Positions 21,626 through 29,700 of a stretch of 40,988 bases of DNA are shown piece by piece (position 1 is the first letter of the stretch; each line of letters opens with the position of its first letter). The position numbers were made by a program, and so were the translations under genes. Origin of the DNA: a virus. The notes under the pieces were generated by a model that worked only from the letters and a program-made list of their open reading frames with translations, was not told the origin of the DNA and made no database searches. The stretch covers positions 1 through 40,988 of IMG/VR virus record IMGVR_UViG_3300043419_000291; one strand, written 5' to 3'.

Positions 21626-23512
21626 ATGACGTTCGAAAAGGGGGCAACTAACCCCAAGACGGCTAAGGCAAACGAAGCCAAAGAGCAGGTACTTATGCTG
21701 GTGGCTGAGGGTATGTCTCTCGCCAAGGCTATGGAGAAGGTGGGCTCGAAGCCCGATACCGCCCGCATCTGGATATACCGAGATGCAGACTTTGCCCGTA
21801 AGTTGGAGCAAGCCAAAGAGGATGCCAAGAGCAACTCTATTAAGTCCCTTGGTATCCCCAAGGAAGAAATCCAGTTCGCTCAGTTCTCTGAGATGTTCCT
21901 GGGTTCTAAAGTATTTCCCCATCATCAGGACTGGGTTGACATATTAGAGGGGCGCGAACCTTCGTGGCTCCACCCTGCTATGACCTATGAGCCTGGGGAC
22001 GCAACCCGTATGCTCATCAATGTACCTCCTGAGCATGCTAAGTCCACCGTCATTACGGTGAACTACTCAACCTACCGTATCGCCCTCAACCCTAACGTCC
22101 GCATCATCGTGGTCTCTAAGACGTTGAACAAAGCACGCGAGTTCGTGTATTCCATAAAGAACAGGTTATCCCATCCCCGCTACGCCAAGATGCAGAATGC
22201 ATTTGGACCTGAAGGCGGTTGGAAAGCAGATGCAGATACCTGGAAGGTCGACACCGTCTATCTTGGGGGCGATGCGCGTGATTCATCCGAGAAGGACCCG
22301 ACTATCCAAGCCCTTGGTATGGGTGGTCAGATTTACGGCGCTAGAGCAGATTTGATTATCTTGGACGACTGTATAACTACAGCCAACGCCCATGAGTATG
22401 AGAAGCAGATTAACTGGCTCCAGAAAGAAGTTATCACCCGTCTGGGTAAAAACGGTAAGTTGCTTATCGTAGGCACTCGAATTGCTCCTACAGATTTCTA
22501 TAAAGAATTAAGAGACCCTAAGCACTGGTCTAACGGTAAGACCCCATTTACTTATATGGGTATGCCAGCAGTTCTTGAGTATAAAGATAAAGTTAAAAAC
22601 TGGGTAACTCTTTGGGGTAGGTCTGATATTCCTTGGGATGGGGATGAAGATACTCCAGATGCAGATGGTCTATATCCTAAATGGAACGGCGAAGCCCTTA
22701 ATAAAAGACGCGGTGAAGTTACCCCTTCTACGTGGGCGCTTGTCTATCAGCAAGAGGATGTGACTGAGGATGCAATCTTCTCAGCACCTTTGGTGCAAGG
22801 CTGTGTCAATGGCATGCGTAAGCGTGGTCCGCTAGACCCAAATAAACCTGGACACCCAGACCGAGTTAGTGGCTATACCATTATTGGCTTTGACCCAGCA
22901 ATGACTGGTAACTCAGCATTTGTGGTAATTAATTATAACGCTGCTGATAGCCGTATATATGTGCTTGACTGTGTAAACATGTCAGAGCCTACGCCTGCAA
23001 AAATTAGAAACACAATTGAAGAGTTGGTTATTACACACCGACCTAATGAGTTGCGTGTTGAGATTAACGCACACCAGAAGGGCTATGCCCTAGATGATGA
23101 TTTGCGCAATTGGCTTGCCCAGTATGGCTGTGACTTAAAGCCACACTTTACTGGTAAGAATAAATGGGACACAAATATGGGCGTAGCATCTATGTCTACG
23201 TTCTTTGGAACAATGCGTGAAGGCAAGTTTCAAAACAATAACGCAATAGAGTTCCCATCTACTGAAGGTTCTGAGGGCATGAAAGCCCTACTTCAACAGT
23301 TGATGACATGGAAGCCAAACACTAAGGGTAAGACTGACTGCGTTATGGCTTTATGGTTTGCCGTACTTAGAGCAAAAGAACTAATGCAAGCGTCTTCATT
23401 TACTAGTCGCTACAAAGAAAACCGTTGGGCTACTAAGGCGCAACTATCAAAACGACAATCAATCAACCTTGATGCTGCATACCAAGAGCAGTGGCAAGAA
23501 CAATTCGGATAG
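21626..23512 (+). CDS. terL: Terminase large subunit with N-terminal helix-turn-helix
   Basis: A 628-residue packaging motor. The ATPase part has a Walker-A-like loop VPPEHAKST (133-141), Walker B ADLIILDDC (241-249) and a coupling motif near LLIVGTR. The nuclease part has IIGFDPAMTGN with the first catalytic Asp, RVEINAHQKG with an acidic residue, and TDCVMALWFA near the C terminus. Residues about 18-60 (VLMLVAEGMSLAKAMEKVG, then TARIWIYRDADF) look like a helix-turn-helix of the type found in small terminases. No separate small subunit was found, so this domain may recognise the DNA. AGGGGG precedes the ATG. It is the first gene of the plus-strand unit. Confidence 0.93.
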   Translation: MTFEKGATNPKTAKANEAKEQVLMLVAEGMSLAKAMEKVGSKPDTARIWIYRDADFARKLEQAKEDAKSNSIKSLGIPKEEIQFAQFSEMFLGSKVFPHHQDWVDILEGREPSWLHPAMTYEPGDATRMLINVPPEHAKSTVITVNYSTYRIALNPNVRIIVVSKTLNKAREFVYSIKNRLSHPRYAKMQNAFGPEGGWKADADTWKVDTVYLGGDARDSSEKDPTIQALGMGGQIYGARADLIILDDCITTANAHEYEKQINWLQKEVITRLGKNGKLLIVGTRIAPTDFYKELRDPKHWSNGKTPFTYMGMPAVLEYKDKVKNWVTLWGRSDIPWDGDEDTPDADGLYPKWNGEALNKRRGEVTPSTWALVYQQEDVTEDAIFSAPLVQGCVNGMRKRGPLDPNKPGHPDRVSGYTIIGFDPAMTGNSAFVVINYNAADSRIYVLDCVNMSEPTPAKIRNTIEELVITHRPNELRVEINAHQKGYALDDDLRNWLAQYGCDLKPHFTGKNKWDTNMGVASMSTFFGTMREGKFQNNNAIEFPSTEGSEGMKALLQQLMTWKPNTKGKTDCVMALWFAVLRAKELMQASSFTSRYKENRWATKAQLSKRQSINLDAAYQEQWQEQFG

Positions 23513-23520
23513 GAACTAAC

Positions 23521-23877
23521 ATGGCTGGAATCGTAGGAGCAGGAATTAAAATTGGCGGACAAATAGTAAAGGCTGCATTTGGAAAAGAAACAGCAAAGAA
23601 GGCTGTCGCTGTGTCAACTAAAAACGCTGCTAAGAAAGCAACAAAAAAGGCTGCGGTAAAGGCTAACGCTCGTGGTCTTAAGGCTGCACAAGGTAAGTCA
23701 CTTGCTCCAAAAAAGTATAAAGCAGATTCTGAAGGACGCAAGCAAGTTAAGCGTTTTGCTGCTCCACTTGAAAAGTTTAATGGCAAGAAGACTTCTATGC
23801 GCATGGGTGCACAGGCAGTTGATGCTGGTCGTTCTTCATTGAAGATTAAAGCAGCAGTCAAGAACCGTAACAAGTAA
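23521..23877 (+). CDS. Basic Lys/Ala-rich protein
   Basis: A 118-residue strongly basic protein; the start at 23521 has AGGA upstream, and the longer frame would overlap the terminase end. An N-terminal glycine/isoleucine-rich stretch (AGIVGAGIKIGGQIVKAAFG) precedes a histone-H1-like part (KNAAKKATKKAAVKANARG). It could bind packaged DNA or be a small virion protein. It sits between terminase and portal with a similar protein directly after it. No family recognised. Confidence 0.65.
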   Translation: MAGIVGAGIKIGGQIVKAAFGKETAKKAVAVSTKNAAKKATKKAAVKANARGLKAAQGKSLAPKKYKADSEGRKQVKRFAAPLEKFNGKKTSMRMGAQAVDAGRSSLKIKAAVKNRNK

Positions 23878-24294
23878 ATGATTAAGCCAAAGAAAAACAT
23901 TGTTACAAAGGTAGCAGGCGTTGCTATTAAGGCTATTACTAAGTCTAACAAGCCATCTCTTAAGGCTGCACAAAAGGCTAAGCCATTGGCTACTCCTAAG
24001 TCTAGTGTTCGTGTAAAGCCTGCTGCTAAACAAAGACCAAATAAGCCAGATGCTGCAAAATTAAACTATAAAAAAAATAGCACGATTGGTCGCGCCGAAG
24101 AAAGTGCTTATCGTCAAAATATGAAAGACCAAAGCAAGGCAAATTATTCTGGCTACGGTGCAGGTTCACATGGAGATGCAAGTATTGAAGCAATGATTGC
24201 AGGAAAAGAAGCAGTCTTGGGACGTAAAACAAAAATTGGTATTCAGAAATCAATGAATATTAAAAAAGCAAAACGACCAAAGAAGTCTAAGTAA
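23878..24294 (+). CDS. Basic Lys-rich protein
   Basis: A 138-residue basic protein starting directly after the previous stop codon. The first half is rich in Lys, Ala and Pro (SLKAAQKAKPLATPKSSVRV); the second half has a less repetitive part (IGRAEESAYRQNMKDQSKAN, then GSHGDASIEAMIAGKEAVLG) and ends KKAKRPKKSK. No motif recognised. With the previous gene it forms a pair of basic proteins before the portal. Confidence 0.65.
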   Translation: MIKPKKNIVTKVAGVAIKAITKSNKPSLKAAQKAKPLATPKSSVRVKPAAKQRPNKPDAAKLNYKKNSTIGRAEESAYRQNMKDQSKANYSGYGAGSHGDASIEAMIAGKEAVLGRKTKIGIQKSMNIKKAKRPKKSK

Positions 24295-24319
24295 TTTTTA
24301 ATCAATCGTTAGGACAATA

Positions 24320-26065
24320 ATGTTATCAGTTAAGCAGATTGCGGCGCGTGTTGAGTCGCTTAAACACCGCGCACGCGAGCGCGATTCTAGACATGAAGAT
24401 GTCCTAGCAGTACGTCGTGGTCAGATTTCTAGTGTCTATCCTGACTTCTTTCCAGAAGGCGTAGATGCAAACGTAGTAGCAAACTTTATTGATGTTGTTG
24501 CACGAGACCTATCTGAAGTTATGGCTCCGCTTCCTGCTATTAACTGCTCTGCAATTAATCAGGTTGAAGATAAGTCACGCAAGTTTGCTGACACTCGTAC
24601 TCGTATTGCTGCAAACTATTTTATTAATTCAGATTTACAAGTGCAGATGTATACTGGTGCAGACTGGTATCTTACATTTGGTTTCGTCCCTTTCATTATT
24701 GAATTCGACGAAGAGGCAAAACTGCCGCGTGTTCGCATAGAAAACCCTGTAGGTGCTTACCCAGAGTATGACCGCTATGGACGCTGCATTGCTTTTGCCA
24801 AGAAATACCGTATGACAGTTGCCGAATTAGTGTCTCAGTTCCCTGAGCACGAAGAAGGCATTCTTGGCAAAGATGGCTATGAGCAAGACATGAATAGTTA
24901 TCTAACTGTCATTCGATACTACGATAAAGAACAGTCTGTAATTTATGTTCCAGACCGTAAAAACTATCCAGTATCAGTAGCGACTAATCCGCTAAAAAAG
25001 ATGCTAGTTCACATTGCACGTCGCCCATCTATTGATGGCGAAATGCGTGGACAGTTTGATGATGTACTTGGTATTCAATTGCTTCGAAATCGTTTTGCAT
25101 TACTTGCAATGGAAGCAGCAGAAAAGTCAGTACAAGCACCACTTGTTTTGCCTAGCGATGTTCAAGAGTTTGAGTTTGGTGGCGATGGTGTTATCCGTAC
25201 AAATAACCCTGCTGGTGTTCGCCGCGTAGAACTTCCTATTCCTGCTGGAGCATTTAACTCACAGCAAGTTTTGCAACAGGAACTACGTACAGGAACACGT
25301 TATCCAGAATCTCGTAGCGGTAATGTTGATGCGTCAATTATTACTGGTCAGGGTGTACAAGCACTTATGGGCGGGTTTGATACGCAGGTTAAGTCTGCTC
25401 AGGCTATCTTTGCTTCAGCACTTAAGAATGTTATTTCAATCTGCTTTGAAGTTGATGAAACAGTATTTGATGAAAAGAAAACAATTCGTGGCGTAGACGC
25501 TGGTGCGCCATATGCACTTGAGTACACACCATCTAAGAATATTAAGGGTGACTATTCTGCAGATGTACGCTACGGCATGCTTGCTGGGCTTAACCCAGCA
25601 CAGGGACTTATCTTTATGCTTCAGGCATTGGGTGGCGATTTAATTTCCGTTGACTTGGCTCAACGAGAAATGCCGTTTGGCATTAACGTCACACAGGAAC
25701 AAGAGAAGATTGAAGTTGAAAAACTTCGTAAGGCTCTCATTGGTTCACTGCAAGCATATACACAAACAATTCCACAAATGGCATCTCAGGGACAAGACCC
25801 ACTACCTATCATTCAGAAAATTGCTTTGGCAATTAAGGGACGTAAAGAAGGTAGACAAATTGAGGATGTTATTGAGGAAGTGTTTACACCAGAGAATCCC
25901 CCTGCTGGGACTCCAGTTGAGCAACCCGTCCCCTCTGCTCCTGGCGCTCCAGTAGGGGGCGCTCCTGCACAGGGACGACCAGATTTACAAATGCTGCTTA
26001 GTCGTTTGAGTTCAAGCGGAGAGGCATCTGGCTCAGTACAAACGCAACAGCAACGAATAATTTAA
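24320..26065 (+). CDS. Portal protein
   Basis: A 581-residue protein placed directly after the packaging genes, in the usual portal position. The N-terminal half contains DADWYLTFGFVPFIIEFDEE-like strands (TGADWYLTFGFVPFIIEFD), then RVRIENPVGAYPEYDRYGRC, features of portal wing regions. The middle has the helix LLRNRFALLAMEAAEKS and a conserved-looking RYPESRSGNVDASIITGQGV. The C-terminal tail (about 530-581) is Pro/Gln-rich. It forms the ring through which DNA enters and leaves the head. The assignment rests on these patterns and on gene order. Confidence 0.85.
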   Translation: MLSVKQIAARVESLKHRARERDSRHEDVLAVRRGQISSVYPDFFPEGVDANVVANFIDVVARDLSEVMAPLPAINCSAINQVEDKSRKFADTRTRIAANYFINSDLQVQMYTGADWYLTFGFVPFIIEFDEEAKLPRVRIENPVGAYPEYDRYGRCIAFAKKYRMTVAELVSQFPEHEEGILGKDGYEQDMNSYLTVIRYYDKEQSVIYVPDRKNYPVSVATNPLKKMLVHIARRPSIDGEMRGQFDDVLGIQLLRNRFALLAMEAAEKSVQAPLVLPSDVQEFEFGGDGVIRTNNPAGVRRVELPIPAGAFNSQQVLQQELRTGTRYPESRSGNVDASIITGQGVQALMGGFDTQVKSAQAIFASALKNVISICFEVDETVFDEKKTIRGVDAGAPYALEYTPSKNIKGDYSADVRYGMLAGLNPAQGLIFMLQALGGDLISVDLAQREMPFGINVTQEQEKIEVEKLRKALIGSLQAYTQTIPQMASQGQDPLPIIQKIALAIKGRKEGRQIEDVIEEVFTPENPPAGTPVEQPVPSAPGAPVGGAPAQGRPDLQMLLSRLSSSGEASGSVQTQQQRII

Positions 26066-26075
26066 AGGGAGAATC

Positions 26076-26324
26076 ATGGCAGCAGCACGCAAGAAGCCAG
26101 TACGCAAAGCAAAAGTAGCAACCGTACTTAATGATGATTACTCTATGCTAGAAAAACATTGCATTGCAATTAATGAATATTTTAAAGCGCTACGCACTGC
26201 AGGATTTTCGGAAGCAATTGCTCTATCAATGATTCAAAGTGTTGAATCTTACCCAGACTGGATTATTCCAGACCTACCAAACAAAATTGATAATATTCCA
26301 TATGATGATGAGGATGACGACTAA
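26076..26324 (+). CDS. Small head-module protein
   Basis: An 82-residue protein with a basic N terminus (ARKKPVRKAKVA), a helical core (EKHCIAINEYFKALRTAGFS, then AIALSMIQSVESYPDWIIP) and an acidic end (YDDEDDD). The segment YFKALRTAGF...YPDWIIP resembles small proteins that follow the portal gene in related environmental phages, as far as I recall. GGGAGA precedes the ATG; the stop overlaps the next start (TAATG). Confidence 0.65.
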   Translation: MAAARKKPVRKAKVATVLNDDYSMLEKHCIAINEYFKALRTAGFSEAIALSMIQSVESYPDWIIPDLPNKIDNIPYDDEDDD

Positions 26325-26737
26325 TGGCACAACAAGGCGGATATCGCAAGCCAGAGAATCCTGCACCATCTTCAGGACCAGGCGCTCTTTCACAGCGCAC
26401 AGATGGCGGACCAGCACAAGGCGCTAAGTATATGTCAGGTATGCCTTATGGCGAAAATACAATGGACCAGCAAACTGCTGCTCCTATGTCTGGTGGTTCA
26501 CCTATGCCATCGGCGTTAGCATCTATGCCTATGCCTACACCTTTAATGGCACCTACATCACGACCAAATGAACCAATTACATCTGGTATTGATGCTGGTG
26601 AAGGACCAGGAAGTAGCGCACTTAACTTACCTACAGAACAACCTACACTTGCAACTACGTTACGTAGAATTGCACAGTTCGACAATACTGGTGAAGCAGA
26701 ATTACTTTACGCAGCAATCGCTGAATATGGGTACTAA
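26324..26737 (+). CDS. Pro/Gly/Met-rich structural protein
   Basis: A 137-residue protein of low complexity, beginning MAQQGGYRKPENPAPSSGPG, with GALSQRTDGGPAQGAKYMSG and many Pro-Met pairs. It ends in a short helical domain (TLATTLRRIAQFDNTGEAEL). I recall similar proteins in the head modules of other environmental actinobacterial phages. It lies between portal and the giant virion protein and is joined to both neighbours by TAATG. A disordered linker or virion assembly factor is possible. Confidence 0.65.
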   Translation: MAQQGGYRKPENPAPSSGPGALSQRTDGGPAQGAKYMSGMPYGENTMDQQTAAPMSGGSPMPSALASMPMPTPLMAPTSRPNEPITSGIDAGEGPGSSALNLPTEQPTLATTLRRIAQFDNTGEAELLYAAIAEYGY

Positions 26738-29700
26738 TGGCTCGCATTGTCAAACCCGTTGTTGCGGAGTTAAGTCCTAATATTTACACGGCTGCAAAGT
26801 CTGCCAATCTTTCACCTGAAGAACAAACTATTGTCGAGCAGTTTTCTTTTACTGTTAAAAATGCAAAGCGCCTTCGTGCTATGGATGGTAAGGCTGCAAA
26901 GCAAGAGTTTCAGAATTTAACAGAGGATGCACAGGCAAGCATTCGTGCAATGTATCCTAATGCTGAGTTTGCTAAAGATGACCCATCTGTTGCTCAGAGA
27001 CTGTTGGGCTTGGGAGTAAGTGCAGTAAAACTTGCTGGCTCTCCTATTATTGCTACATTTAAAACTGCTATTGAGTATGGAAAAACAATCAATACGGGTT
27101 ACTCTGCTGTTCGTGAGATTCAGCAAGGTGCAAGTCCTACTGAAGGAATTGAGCCACTTAATGCTTTAAAATTAAAAAATCCATTTGCTAACACAGTATG
27201 GTCACAATCATACAATGGTCGTGAACTATATGACAAAGGTGCAGTTAATCGGCTAGAAACAAAGCATGGAAAAGAAAAAGTATTTGTAGCAAAGGGACTG
27301 CTTGCAGGAAAAACTCCTGGCGAAATTGTTGAAGAGTACGGTAAGCCAGACAAAAATATTGCTGATGCAATTATGACAGCATTTGATGAGCCAGATGAAT
27401 TTAATATTATTCTAGGTGACGTTAGATATGCACAAACATCACCAGGCAGAGACATTACTCGTTATGCTTTAGAGGCTAGACCAACATCTGCTGGCGGAAT
27501 TATCACAAGAATTCTGCTTAATGTTGGCGAGAAGCCAGAAAATAAAAAGAAAATTGCTGAGTGGGAAAAGAAAATCAAAAAGCGCTCTGGATTCATTGAC
27601 GCTTTCTATCAGATTATTGTAGACCCACTAACATATATAACTGGTGGAACAACCAAGATTGCCACTAAGGGTGGAAGACTTGCCGAGAATGTAATGAATC
27701 AGGCTAAGAATGGAAACTATTCTGGTTCTATTAAGCAAGTATTTGCAGAACCTGATGTTCGTAATCTTTGGAATGGCGACCTTGGTAAACTAATTAAAGA
27801 CTATGCTGATGCTCCCAATACGGCAGTAAAGCAAAATGCCTACCGTACTATTGCTCAGAACTTTCCTGGGTTTAGCGACTTTAAAACAGTAGATACTCTT
27901 GCAAAGAATCTTGAAACTTTTGATGCTGATGGTGCCGAGAAGTTCTTTGGTGAGATTAATAACGTAACACTTTTGCTTAATGGTCGCGTAGATGGCGTTA
28001 CATTTATGCGTAATGGTATTGCTACTGCTCGAAATCAACGCCACATCAGCGGTGGTATGGCTACAGCAGCAGATGCTATCTTTAATCCTAGTGCAACTAA
28101 TGCAGCGGTTGGTTCGAAGTTAGATAAACTACAATCTAAGGGTATGGATACAATTAGTATTCTTAAAACCGTTGGAGAAGATATTGACTTTGGTGTAAAC
28201 AAGGCTGGAGTTTTAACATTTTCTGATATTGATAAAGATATCAAGACAGCGCGTAGAATTTCAGAAGCAATTGGTCGCATAGCAGCACGCAATCCAGCAG
28301 GAAGCCAGATTATTCTTGGCGAAGATGCTATTAAAACTGCTGAAAACTTTAGACTTGTAGCCCGTCAGGTATTTAATCGTGACCTTGCTGACTTTGTTAC
28401 ATTTGAGTTTATTAATTCTAACATGGATGAGCAAGTTGTTATCTTGCGTAACCTTTACGCATCTGTTATGTACCGATATGGTCTGCATGGCACAGCAGAA
28501 GGTACTCAACTTATTGAAGAAGTATTAAAAAGAACATTTAATAACCGTTCTGGTATGACAACTACATCTCGTACAGAAATCCCAGAGGACTTTGCCTCTG
28601 AAGTTAGCACACATGCCCTTAAGATTGAAAATGATTCAAGACTTCTTGCTGCTCGTGGCATTGTTCAGCCATCACAAATTGCAGATGCAATTGGAAACCT
28701 GCCATATGAGCAGATTATCCAAGTAGCAGCACAAACTCGACGCAAGAATTCTATTCCAGCGCTTTTTGATGGTGCTACACGTAACCGATATGTTAGCGAG
28801 TTTGTTAACTTTTGGACAATTCTGACTCTTTTTCCTCGCCTTGGTATTCGTTCTGCTATTGATGAGACATTTATGTATGCGCTTAGTGCGCCAGCACGTG
28901 ATTTGCTTAACTTTGCTAGACCATCTGTTAAGAAAGAAGGCGCAGTACTAACTGCACTTACTGGTTCTAAAGCAGCAGTTGGTCCAATTAAGCGTGGTAT
29001 TAATAAAGCATTCCGTAAGGGTGGAGCAGAAGAAAAACTTTCTATTGAAGAAAGAATCCGCATACCACAGGACCTTGCAGAACGCCTTGGTGTTCCAGTA
29101 GAAGAAATTACACATATGCAGATTCGTGAAGAAACTGTAAATCGTGTATTTCGTATGTTTGGTGTAGATGAAACAAGCAGTAACTTCTCTTATATTAAAG
29201 AAGCATTTGTTTATCACCCAGATGTGCTAAACTCAATGGCATCATCTGTTGCTGCACGTACATCTCTTGGTGGAAGATTTGATAAAGAGATTATTGATGC
29301 GGTATTTACTCCATCTACTTTGTCACAGGCTTTAAATGACGCATCTCTTAAGACTGGTAGAAAGTTTAGAGCCATATCTACAGAAAAGTTGCGTAGTACA
29401 AATGACAAGTGGCTAACACTTGCTCACTTTGATACATGGTATCGCCAGTTTGTGCCTAACACTAAGTCATTAGGTGATAATATAACCGTTGACCCAATCA
29501 ATGCATTCTTCCGCAACAATGGACTTAGAACAACTAAAGATTTTGCTACTGCTAGAACTGAAATGCTTGAAGTAATTGGTGTTTCATATGACTATACAAC
29601 ACGTCAGTTTAGTATTAAGCGTCCAGATACTATTAAGAAGTTCTTGAATCTTTTTGGAGACTCTTTATACTTTAGTCAACGTGGTGTTCAGCCAGCAGAA

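Noticed and set aside
21614-21925. Open frames on the minus strand at the start of the terminase gene
   Set aside because: They lie inside the terminase coding sequence, which has clear motifs; no independent support.
28665-29063. Minus-strand open frames inside the 1726-residue gene
   Set aside because: All lie within one long, continuous plus-strand gene and have no ribosome binding sites or neighbours on their strand.
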